DNA of 64,000 nt from Rhodospirillales bacterium (GTDB lineage Bacteria > Pseudomonadota > Alphaproteobacteria > Rhodospirillales > Thalassospiraceae). The translations under genes and the position numbers were made by a program. The notes under the pieces were generated by a model that was not told where the DNA came from, searched no databases, and was given only the letters and a program-made list of their open reading frames with translations. Location: assembly GCA_019634165.1 (NCBI GenBank), contig JAHQVT010000010.1:496001-560000 (forward strand), in the 5' to 3' direction. This document shows positions 53,630-60,960 of this stretch, piece after piece. The first letter of the stretch is position 1. Every line of letters begins with the position of its first letter.

Positions 53630-54894
53630 TGCAGGCATCCGGCATATCAAAAATCTGCTTCCGTCTTTTGCCTGTTTTTATGTTCTGTGCCGCCCTCCTG
53701 CTTTCCTCAATCATCCCTGCCACCGCGCAAGTCAGCTACAAACCCGCCAATGACACAATGCGCCCCAAGGATGACGCCGGCATTCGGCTGGGGCGTTTCT
53801 TACTTTCACCGGCAATCACAAGCCGCGTGCAATATGACGACAACATCTTTCTTTCCGAAGATGGCGCAACATCCGATGTGATCACGACCGTCACCCCGCG
53901 CCTGACCCTGCAAGGTGACTGGCGGGTATTTCATCTTCATCTTGCGGCGGGTTCAGAATTGGGGTTTTTCGCCGATTCCACGGATGACGACTATCAGGAT
54001 ATTGACCTTAAAGCAGCAGCAAGCCTTGATCTGGGATCGTCATCAATTGAAGGTGCAATTGACTGGAACCAATCCCATGACGCCCGCGGCGACAATGATG
54101 TTCCGAGCAGCGCAACCGAACCGGTGATTTATCGCGATGTCATCGGCCAGCTTGGCGGACGCTACGCAACAAATGATCTGCGATATGAAACTTCTTTCGC
54201 GATCCGGCGGCTGGAGTTTGATGACAGCACCGCCATCGATGGATCAACGATCAGAAACGATGATCGTGACCGTATCGAAACCCGTGAAACGTTGCGAGCA
54301 CTTCTTCCATTGGATTTAGGGCGCGAAGCCTATGGCGAGATCACGTTCAACCAGCGCCAATATGACCGGGTGCCCGACGATACTGAACGTATACGCGATT
54401 CTAGCGGTTTTCAGGCATTTGGCGGGTTGCGACTTGATCTGACAGACTTGATTACGGCCGATCTTGCCGCCGGATGGATGAACCAAAGTTACGCCGATCC
54501 GGCCTTTGGCAATATCAATGATTACACCCTGCGGGCCGATATTGACTGGTCTGTCACCCGCCTGACCGGTCTTAAATTTAGCGCATCGCGTGCAGTGCGT
54601 GAAACCACCGTGACGGGTGCCAGTGGTATTCTTGCATTTGATATCGGGGCAGGCATATCGCACGAATTGCGCCGCTGGCTTCAGCTTGGTGCGCGTGCGC
54701 ATTACAGCGACGAAGAATTCCGCCAAACCACGCGACGTGACCGCACAAGTCGCATCGGCCTAAACATGGCCTATCAATTAAATCGCTATGCGCAGATTAA
54801 TGGTGCAATCAATCATGACCTGCGCCTGTCTAACAGCGACGGCAACGATTATCGCCGTTTTCAAACCCAGATCAGCCTCAAGCTGGAGATGTAA
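53629..54894 (+). CDS. Outer-membrane beta-barrel protein of exopolysaccharide systems (VpsM-like)
   Basis: A 421-residue protein with a signal peptide (LLPVFMFCAALLLSSIIPAT) and a long series of alternating amphipathic strands. It resembles the outer-membrane barrels found beside exosortase or Wza-type polysaccharide genes (Bbp19/VpsM group). Examples are RLGRFLLSPAITSRVQYDDN and DVITTVTPRLTLQGDW near the N-terminus, repeated strands with Arg/Asp-rich turns, and a final FQTQISLKLEM. Probably it anchors or secretes polymer at the outer membrane. It is coupled to the sugar transferase by TAATG and abuts the Wza-like gene. Confidence 0.85.
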   Translation: MQASGISKICFRLLPVFMFCAALLLSSIIPATAQVSYKPANDTMRPKDDAGIRLGRFLLSPAITSRVQYDDNIFLSEDGATSDVITTVTPRLTLQGDWRVFHLHLAAGSELGFFADSTDDDYQDIDLKAAASLDLGSSSIEGAIDWNQSHDARGDNDVPSSATEPVIYRDVIGQLGGRYATNDLRYETSFAIRRLEFDDSTAIDGSTIRNDDRDRIETRETLRALLPLDLGREAYGEITFNQRQYDRVPDDTERIRDSSGFQAFGGLRLDLTDLITADLAAGWMNQSYADPAFGNINDYTLRADIDWSVTRLTGLKFSASRAVRETTVTGASGILAFDIGAGISHELRRWLQLGARAHYSDEEFRQTTRRDRTSRIGLNMAYQLNRYAQINGAINHDLRLSNSDGNDYRRFQTQISLKLEM

Positions 54895-55461
54895 ATGACC
54901 TTCGCCAGCCCAAAACCATGTAACCGTTCAAACCACTTGTTGGGCGCAACCTTGGCAGTCCTTTTCATCCTTGTGGTCTGGCCGGGAAATCTTATCGCCC
55001 AAACCATCTATTCGATTGATAGCGGCGATACAGTGCGGGTAACGGTGTTTGGCGAACCTGATTTATCGGGCGAATTTAGCGTTGATGCGCAAGGCCGCCT
55101 TAACCTTGCCCTGATCGGGCCAGTATCAGTACGCAACCTGACCACAGATCAAGCCCGTGCCGTCATTCATGATGCTTATTTGGATGGATATTTGCGCCAT
55201 CCCGATGTTGCAGTCGAAATTATTGCGTTTCGTCCGTTCTTCATTCTGGGTGAGGTCAATCAGCCCGGTTCCTATGATTACATGCCGGGCATGAATGTAT
55301 TAAATGCCATTGCCATTGGCGGCGGCATCACCTATCGCGGCGATGAGGATGATATCGAAATCCTGCGCGGCAATGATAGTAACCGTGTCTCCATTCCCGC
55401 CACCCTTGCCACCATCGTTATGCCCGGTGACATCGTGCGGATTGCCGAACGGTATTTCTAA
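54895..55461 (+). CDS. Polysaccharide export protein, Wza-like
   Basis: A 188-residue exported protein with a signal peptide (LLGATLAVLFILVVWPGNLI). The poly_export domain is YSIDSGDTVRVTVFGEPDLS with GEFSVDAQGRLNLALIGPV, and one SLBB domain follows (FFILGEVNQPGSYDYMPGMN, VLNAIAIGGG). It forms part of an outer-membrane export channel for capsule or exopolysaccharide. There is no lipobox cysteine, and it is shorter than full Wza, as in many alphaproteobacterial exporters. It starts on the base after the preceding stop codon. No co-polymerase kinase or Wzx/Wzy gene lies in this window. Confidence 0.92.
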   Translation: MTFASPKPCNRSNHLLGATLAVLFILVVWPGNLIAQTIYSIDSGDTVRVTVFGEPDLSGEFSVDAQGRLNLALIGPVSVRNLTTDQARAVIHDAYLDGYLRHPDVAVEIIAFRPFFILGEVNQPGSYDYMPGMNVLNAIAIGGGITYRGDEDDIEILRGNDSNRVSIPATLATIVMPGDIVRIAERYF

Positions 55462-55595
55462 GTCACTGCGAAGTGGCATCTTTACCTTGGCCCCTGATCC
55501 GTGATGAAATCAGGTTTGCGCATCCACCGCGCCAACAACAACGATAATAAACACAACCTGCCCCACCAATTTGCCCCAAAGGGAGTTCTTCACAC

Positions 55596-57263
55596 ATGTC
55601 CGGGAAAACCCAAACGCGCCACGGCGGTCGTATTCTGGTTGATCAATTGGCCCTGCACGGGGCGGAACGCGTTTTTCTTGTGCCTGGCGAAAGCTATCTG
55701 GCAGTCCTTGATGGCCTTGTTGATCATCCCGATATTGATCCGATCATTTGCCGTCAGGAAGGCGGGGCTGCCATCATGGCCGAGGCCTATGGCAAGCTGA
55801 CCGGAAAGCCCGGCATTTGCATGGTAACCCGCGGCCCCGGTGCAACCAATGCATCGGCTGGCGTGCATGTCGCCCACCAAGACAGCACCCCGATGATCCT
55901 ACTTGTCGGGCAGATCGGCCGTGACATGGTCGACCGCGAAGCATTTCAAGAAGTCGATTATCGCAAAATGTTCGAACCCTTATGTAAATGGGTCGGGCAG
56001 ATTGATGATATCAACCGCATCCCGGAATATCTTAGCCACGCCTATCACATCGCAACATCGGGTCGCCCCGGTCCGGTTGTTCTGGCCCTGCCCGAAGACA
56101 TGCTGTCATCAAGTGCCGAGGTGCTTGATGCCAAACCCTATGTCCCGATCGAAGCCAAAACAGCCCCCGAAGATGTATCAAAGTTCCACAACGCCCTAAA
56201 ATCCGCCAAACAACCGATTATGATTGTTGGCGGCGGCGGATGGACCCGCGAAGCCACTGAAAACCTTAAATCGTTTGCAAAACGAAACAATGTTGCCATT
56301 GCCACCAGTTTCCGCTGTCAGGACTATATCCCCAACACCCACAGCCATTTCATTGGCGATGTTGGCATCGGTATCAATCCGAGCTTGGCGACATATATTC
56401 GCGAAAGTGATCTGGTGATTTTGGTTGGGTCGCGCATGGGGGAAATGACCAGTAGCGGCTATAGCCTGCTTGATATTCCCTGCCCGACGCAAAAACTGAT
56501 CCATGTTTATGCCGGACCGGACGAGCTTGGCCGGGTCTATCGCCCCGATATTGCAATCAACGCATCTCAGCGATCCTTCATCCGCGCCATTGCCATGATG
56601 GAACCAGTCGACGGCAGTGCGCGCGAAGACGCCATTGATGCCGCCCACGCGTCCTATCTTGCATTCTCAACCCCGGTTGATACGCCCGGTGATGTTAAAA
56701 TGGCGCATGTGATTGCAACCTTGCGCGAAAAGCTGCCCGATAATGCGATTGTCACCAATGGGGCGGGCAATTATGCCGCCTTTTTGCATCGTTTCTTCCG
56801 CTATCGCGACTACCGCACGGAGCTTGCGCCAACATCGGGCTCAATGGGCTATGGCTTGCCGGCATCGGTTTCGGCCAAACTTGCCCATCCGGATCGAACT
56901 GTGGTGTGTCTTGCTGGTGACGGATGCTTTTTGATGCACGGGCAGGAATTTGCCACCGCCGTTCAATATGGCGCGAATATCATAACCATCGTGGTCAATA
57001 ACGGCATGTTTGGCACCATTCGCATGCATCAGGAACGCAATTATCCCGGCCGCGTATCGGGTACCGAACTTCATAACCCGGATTTTGCTGCTTATGCCGT
57101 TGCCTTTGGCGGATACGGCGAAACCGTCACCAAAACAGACGATTTCGGCCCGGCGTTTGAGCGCGCCGTGGCCTCAAACAAACCGGCCATCCTTGAAATT
57201 CAGGTTGACCCACAGGCCCTAACCCCGATCAAAACCCTTGATCAAATCCGGGCTGGAAGCTGA
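55596..57263 (+). CDS. Thiamine-diphosphate enzyme, acetolactate-synthase-like
   Basis: A 555-residue ThDP-dependent enzyme of the acetolactate synthase/benzoylformate decarboxylase superfamily. The cofactor-activating Glu lies in VFLVPGESYLAVLDGL (about residue 29), a short FAD/nucleotide-like middle domain follows, and the ThDP-binding GDGCFLMHGQEFATAV continues to IVVNNGMFGTIRMHQ. It lacks the linked small regulatory subunit gene of IlvB, so it is probably a catabolic lyase or decarboxylase with unknown substrate rather than the biosynthetic enzyme. AAGGGAG precedes the ATG. It lies alone between the polysaccharide genes and the nucleosidase. Confidence 0.88.
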   Translation: MSGKTQTRHGGRILVDQLALHGAERVFLVPGESYLAVLDGLVDHPDIDPIICRQEGGAAIMAEAYGKLTGKPGICMVTRGPGATNASAGVHVAHQDSTPMILLVGQIGRDMVDREAFQEVDYRKMFEPLCKWVGQIDDINRIPEYLSHAYHIATSGRPGPVVLALPEDMLSSSAEVLDAKPYVPIEAKTAPEDVSKFHNALKSAKQPIMIVGGGGWTREATENLKSFAKRNNVAIATSFRCQDYIPNTHSHFIGDVGIGINPSLATYIRESDLVILVGSRMGEMTSSGYSLLDIPCPTQKLIHVYAGPDELGRVYRPDIAINASQRSFIRAIAMMEPVDGSAREDAIDAAHASYLAFSTPVDTPGDVKMAHVIATLREKLPDNAIVTNGAGNYAAFLHRFFRYRDYRTELAPTSGSMGYGLPASVSAKLAHPDRTVVCLAGDGCFLMHGQEFATAVQYGANIITIVVNNGMFGTIRMHQERNYPGRVSGTELHNPDFAAYAVAFGGYGETVTKTDDFGPAFERAVASNKPAILEIQVDPQALTPIKTLDQIRAGS

Positions 57264-57289
57264 TTATTTCGGAAATGCAACAAGGCAGA

Positions 57290-57937
57290 TCAGCCTTTTG
57301 ACAGGCTGATCTCGCCGCTTTCAAGACCGGTTTTGAGCGCATCAACGGCACCGGCCAATTTCTCGTCAATCACATGCAAATAAGCCGTCCAATCTGACAG
57401 CTTGGAAAGCTCTTCCTTGCCATCAGAAATGCCGCGAAGCCCAATTAACGGCACATCAAATTTGTGGCAGACCCGTAAAATGGCAAAACTTTCCATATCA
57501 ACCATATCGGCATCAACCCCATCATAAGCCGCCCCCGAAACCACATTGGCCCCGGTCGATAGCCGCGCATGCGGAATGCCGGGAATCCGGTGGGGAATGG
57601 CAATTTCAGCGGGCAAATCAACAAACGGCGTGCAGCCCTTCTCAAAGCCCAGAACGGACGCATCCATGTCGCGATATGACACCGAAACCGCTTGATAAAC
57701 CTCAGCCTGCTCCAAGGTGCGCGACCCAGCCGACCCCAATGTCACCACCAAATCTGGCAAATCATCAGACAATTTCAATTCGGTCAGCGCCGCCGTCAGA
57801 TTAATCGCAGCCTCCACCGGCCCAACCCCAATCATCAGGGGCGTAAAACGTTCTTTGAGGAAATCCCCATATTCCGCCGGTGCCGCCATACAAAACAGCA
57901 CATTATGGCCTGCAAGATCATGAAGATAGCCGCGCAT
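57290..57937 (-). CDS. 5'-Methylthioadenosine/S-adenosylhomocysteine nucleosidase family protein
   Basis: A 215-residue PNP-fold nucleosidase. The blocks are FTPLMIGVGPVEAAINLTAAL, DLVVTLGSAGSRTLEQAEVY, VSYRDMDASVLGF and the substrate-binding ADMVDMESFAILRVCHKFDV (Met-Glu). ISDGKEELSKLSDW supplies the catalytic Asp. The family cleaves MTA and SAH to adenine and thioribose products; related futalosine hydrolases cannot be excluded. It is convergent with the ThDP enzyme and marks the core-genome edge of the accessory pocket near tRNA-Arg. Confidence 0.88.
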   Translation of the reverse strand: MRGYLHDLAGHNVLFCMAAPAEYGDFLKERFTPLMIGVGPVEAAINLTAALTELKLSDDLPDLVVTLGSAGSRTLEQAEVYQAVSVSYRDMDASVLGFEKGCTPFVDLPAEIAIPHRIPGIPHARLSTGANVVSGAAYDGVDADMVDMESFAILRVCHKFDVPLIGLRGISDGKEELSKLSDWTAYLHVIDEKLAGAVDALKTGLESGEISLSKG

Positions 57938-58053
57938 TTCTGATTACTCGTTTTTGAAACCTAAGATCAGTACCTTAACGGCACTTACGGATTATTGGGA
58001 GCCCCAAAAGAGATAGTCACGGACACTAAGTTGTTGAATCTTAGCGAGATGGC

Positions 58054-58893
58054 CTAAGGTGTGATCTGGTAGACATCGGTCGGACATTTGAAATAGCACA
58101 CACGATCAAAATCTGACTGAACGGGCATCGTAACCACAAGATCTCCAAACGCGGATGCCATAGTGGGTATGAGAATTTTGGGTGGTTCTTTGGGCATATA
58201 GATCGGTGGCAATGCGCCCGCTACGATTACAAGCCAATGCTCGTCACAATGTTGATATCCTTTGAGAGCCTTGTGTTTCTTTAGGAGTATTGGCACGAGG
58301 TCCTCATCAGTGAAATCCGACAATACTCCTCCCCGCGAACCACAAACGCAGGTGAATTTGTGTCCGTCGTTTAAAAGCTGAATATGCTGTAGGAATTCGG
58401 GTATTTCCTTGCACACGCTGAGGATCTGTCCTGTGTCTCCCCTAAAATCCTCCTTGTCACGAACAAGACGTCGCACTGAGTGATGCGCCATATTTTCTGA
58501 AACACGTTCAATCTCAGGGACAACTGCGTCCAACGCCTTCGCAACAGCACTCTTGGCGACAGGTATTTCATCATTGAAGATCAGACCTATTTCCAAATGC
58601 AGCTTTGGTTTTACACGTTCTAGTAACTTTCTGGCAAAATCTCGGTGGGCTTGTTCAATCTGCTTTGAGGGAAAGTGCGTTCCATGAAGATTGCGCACCG
58701 CCATCGTGATTTCGACGCCAATTAAACGTCCCCTAACAACCATAAGGAAATCGGGCCTTTCGGCGCATTTCAAGCTGTCGTACTCGATACTGTCAGCTTT
58801 AGTAAACCAGTGTAACGCAGTCAGCTCTTCCAATTTCTGCGGGTTTTCGGCTTCCAGCTTTTCCAGAAGCGCGTCGTAGATTTTTGTTTCCAT
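58054..58893 (-). CDS. Hypothetical protein with possible PD-(D/E)XK-like motif
   Basis: A 279-residue protein I do not recognise. Residues 46-64 (ERPDFLMVVRGRLIGVEIT) have the spacing of a PD-(D/E)XK nuclease core (Asp48, Glu61), followed by the helical KQIEQAHRDFARKLLERV. The C-terminal half contains a CVCGSRGGVLSD segment and a HCDEHW motif. No membrane segment or signal is present. Its DNA looks AT-richer than the core genes around it. It lies alone in the accessory pocket beside tRNA-Arg, and no methylase or restriction partner is present. The nuclease reading is a weak structural guess. Confidence 0.6.
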   Translation of the reverse strand: METKIYDALLEKLEAENPQKLEELTALHWFTKADSIEYDSLKCAERPDFLMVVRGRLIGVEITMAVRNLHGTHFPSKQIEQAHRDFARKLLERVKPKLHLEIGLIFNDEIPVAKSAVAKALDAVVPEIERVSENMAHHSVRRLVRDKEDFRGDTGQILSVCKEIPEFLQHIQLLNDGHKFTCVCGSRGGVLSDFTDEDLVPILLKKHKALKGYQHCDEHWLVIVAGALPPIYMPKEPPKILIPTMASAFGDLVVTMPVQSDFDRVCYFKCPTDVYQITP

Positions 58894-59277
58894 CCGGAGA
58901 GTATAACATGTGATTACCGTGCTAGGCAGGCAGCCAAATCTGGTAATTTAAGAGCCTAATCTCAAACATGTCCTCTAGGAAAACGCGACAATACAAGGAC
59001 TTGAGAGAACCGTTCATGATGTTCTTTCCCGTTCCCAACTTTAAAGACGGGGCAGAGCAACCGCAGTCGCGCCAAATAACAGCCCCAAAAGGCACGTGTA
59101 TTGGAGAAATAAACTTGGGGAAATTGGCGCACCCGACAGAAGTTTGCCTGTATTGATTCGAATAAATTAACGGGTTGACCGGCAACTAGGTGTGATTGAA
59201 ATACCTGTCTTGGTCACCCATTTGGTCTACCGGATTGATACACGGGATGTGGTTATCGGGCAAAGGTGTTGTTTAGA
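58894..59277. other. Accessory intergenic region with a tRNA-end copy
   Basis: A 384-bp gap without a credible gene. It contains the 19-bp copy of the tRNA-Arg 3' end (59121-59139), and TTTGGTCTACC (59221-59231) that recurs at 60620-60630 just before the tRNA. Confidence 0.6.
59121..59139. repeat. Copy of tRNA-Arg 3' end (candidate attachment site)
   Basis: AAATTGGCGCACCCGACAG is identical to 60707-60725, which covers the CCA end, acceptor stem and first T-arm bases of tRNA-Arg. GGGG also precedes both copies, with a two-base length difference. This is the expected product of tRNA-targeted integration; the two copies bracket the divergent membrane-protein genes. Confidence 0.75.
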
Positions 59278-59886
59278 TTAACTTGTCGATTGAGTTGGAT
59301 TCAGTTCTGACGACAGGCTTTTGGCATCAAACAATCCTTTCACGCATTTTACCGTTATGATTGCGCATGCCATGAAAAGGCTAAACCAGCTCAATGCCAA
59401 CAGGAAAAATATGTATATATTTGATACATCTACGCTATTTAGAACAGCACCAAGAAAAATTCGGGGCGCGAACGCGGCGCAGAAGAGTAAGCCATAAACA
59501 AAAACTCCAAGTGATACGAACTTCCAATAGTGATTTTTGAATATCGGCTTTATTTCTATTCTGATTATGTTTCCCAATTCATCCATGATTGTTCGAATGT
59601 ATTCGTTCCCAGATTTATATTTCATAATTTTATTGAATGGGTTTTTCTTCTCTAGAAGATATTTTATCTCATCTGATGTCGCGTTTAACCCATGTAGGGC
59701 GAAGAAATTTCTTTCAATTAGGTAGTCATGTGTTTCTGAGATGTTGTTGCTTAAAAATATCTTCTCTGCGATTTCCTGTTTATGCTTGGAAGTGTTCTTT
59801 ACAATTGCCAAAACAGACACAAAGATACCGATAAAGACGGCCAGCATTGAACCTACTTTGAAGATAATTTCGTATTCATCACTCAT
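59278..59886 (-). CDS. Small membrane protein of unknown family, paralogue A
   Basis: A 202-residue protein from ATG 59886. One N-terminal helix (VGSMLAVFIGIFVSVLAIV, residues 11-29), a cytosolic or periplasmic stretch of about 90 residues with HDYLIERNFFALHGLN, then two C-terminal helices (FVSLGVFVYGLLFCAAFAP and IFFLLALSWFSLFMACAII). It is clearly related to its divergent neighbour: both share TM, SK..EIA.KI, HD(Y/F)L.E..F, YL.E, TM, TM, VK..K order. ATG 59904 is also in frame, but ATG 59886 aligns with the partner's start and is exactly symmetric to it about the promoter dyad. DNA is strikingly AT-rich. Function unknown. Confidence 0.75.
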   Translation of the reverse strand: MSDEYEIIFKVGSMLAVFIGIFVSVLAIVKNTSKHKQEIAEKIFLSNNISETHDYLIERNFFALHGLNATSDEIKYLLEKKNPFNKIMKYKSGNEYIRTIMDELGNIIRIEIKPIFKNHYWKFVSLGVFVYGLLFCAAFAPRIFLGAVLNSVDVSNIYIFFLLALSWFSLFMACAIITVKCVKGLFDAKSLSSELNPTQSTS

Positions 59887-59907
59887 TGATATCCGTCCTT
59901 CCATTGT

Positions 59908-59965
59908 TTCTTCGCTAATTAATTAGCGATAACATTGACGTTATTATTAATTAATTAGCGAAGAA
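59908..59965. promoter_or_regulatory. Inverted repeat at the axis of the divergent pair
   Basis: TTCTTCGCTAATTAATTA (59908-59925) is the exact reverse complement of TAATTAATTAGCGAAGAA (59948-59965). ATAAC/GTTAT (59929-59933 with 59940-59944) extends the dyad inside. The left arm also forms the perfect 18-bp palindrome TCGCTAATTAATTAGCGA (59912-59929). The dyad axis (59936.5) is exactly midway between the start codons at 59886 and 59987. Confidence 0.8.
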
Positions 59966-59986
59966 CAATCGGGAAGTTGTGGTTCA

Positions 59987-60598
59987 ATGAGTGAAGATAC
60001 CCTGATTAAAATTGTCCCTTTCATCACACCAATTTTCGTTGTGATGGTTGCGGCATCTCTCAACCATTTTCTGACCATCAGCAGAACCCGGTCCAAAGAT
60101 AACTTCGAAATAGCACAGAAAATTATTGGCGAAGGCGGTATCGACACCGCACACGATTTCCTTTTGGAGGTCCAGTTTCAGAGCCTATACAAAGCGAACA
60201 TCGAAGCGCCTGTAATCAGGTATTTGATGGAGCAGCCTTACCCAACAAAGAAGTTCAAATTGTATGCGCGAGGCTTCAAATTCTTCGACCATTCAAAGTC
60301 CGAAGATGGCCAAATAACTACCATCCATCTCATCGAAAAATACAGAGATGAAAAAAACCGTAAACGTACTGTTTTGAAAGGAAACATTCTCTATTGGGTC
60401 TATTTCTCAATCGGAGCAGTACCGCTCGGCTACTACCAAAATGAACTGGCAGATCTCTTTATGAGGGGAGAATATAGCCTCGCCATTCAAGCTATAATGT
60501 GGTTTGGCGGCTTTTCTTATCTCGCAGTTAAGTCGATAAAAGATGCTGTCGGTTTGGATCGGGCAAAAGAGCTCGTCGATTCATTACCAGTGGACTGA
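59987..60598 (+). CDS. Small membrane protein of unknown family, paralogue B
   Basis: A 203-residue protein. N-terminal helix (FITPIFVVMVAASLNHFL, residues 12-29), central soluble stretch with SKDNFEIAQKII, TAHDFLLEVQFQSLYKAN, VIRYLMEQPYPTKKFKLY and a more charged middle than paralogue A (YRDEKNRKRTVLKG). Two C-terminal helices follow (WVYFSIGAVPLGYY and AIQAIMWFGGFSYLAV), then KSIKDAVGLDRAKELVDSL. The order and spacing match paralogue A, encoded divergently 100 bp away. ATGAGTGA follows TCA at both starts. GGGAAG lies about 10 nt upstream. No family is recognised. Confidence 0.78.
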   Translation: MSEDTLIKIVPFITPIFVVMVAASLNHFLTISRTRSKDNFEIAQKIIGEGGIDTAHDFLLEVQFQSLYKANIEAPVIRYLMEQPYPTKKFKLYARGFKFFDHSKSEDGQITTIHLIEKYRDEKNRKRTVLKGNILYWVYFSIGAVPLGYYQNELADLFMRGEYSLAIQAIMWFGGFSYLAVKSIKDAVGLDRAKELVDSLPVD

Positions 60599-60706
60599 TT
60601 TACGGGCTTTGGTCTTCAGTTTGGTCTACCATCATGACGAACGAGAACTCTGCGCAAGAAGAATCACATAGACAATTCAATATGTTAGGTGGAAACCATT
60701 GGGGAA

Positions 60707-60725
60707 AAATTGGCGCACCCGACAG
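60707..60725. repeat. tRNA-side copy of the 19-bp direct repeat
   Basis: Identical to 59121-59139; it overlaps the 3' end of the tRNA-Arg gene on the minus strand, so integration here keeps the tRNA intact. Confidence 0.75.
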
Positions 60726-60787
60726 GATTCGAACCTGTGGCCTTTGCCTTCGGAGGGCAACGCTCTATCCAGCTGAGCTACGGGTGC
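60711..60787 (-). tRNA. tRNA-Arg (anticodon CCG)
   Basis: Read on the minus strand: acceptor GCACCCG pairs with CGGGTGC, D-arm GCTC...GAGC, anticodon arm TTGCC/GGCAA with loop CTCCGAA (anticodon CCG, reading CGG codons), T-arm ACAGG/CCTGT with loop TTCGAAT, discriminator G and an encoded CCA end. The gene is intact at 77 nt and borders the accessory pocket on its 3' side. Confidence 0.97.
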
Positions 60788-60960
60788 GCAATATGTGGGG
60801 CCATGACTGGATCAAGTGGCCCGAGCGGTTTGGGTGATACAGGTTTTATCCCGGTCGGGCAAGGGTTTTTGAGGCCTTGCCGCGCGTTTAAGTTCACCCC
60901 GAACTGTCACAAACAATAGCGCCCGGCGGTTAAGCAATTCTTGCCGTGGGCAGGTCGCAA

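Noticed and set aside
59220-60630. TTTGGTCTACC direct repeat (59221-59231 and 60620-60630) as the true attachment core
   Set aside because: Only 11 bp and nested inside the longer tRNA-end repeat in mirrored order; probably secondary or chance.
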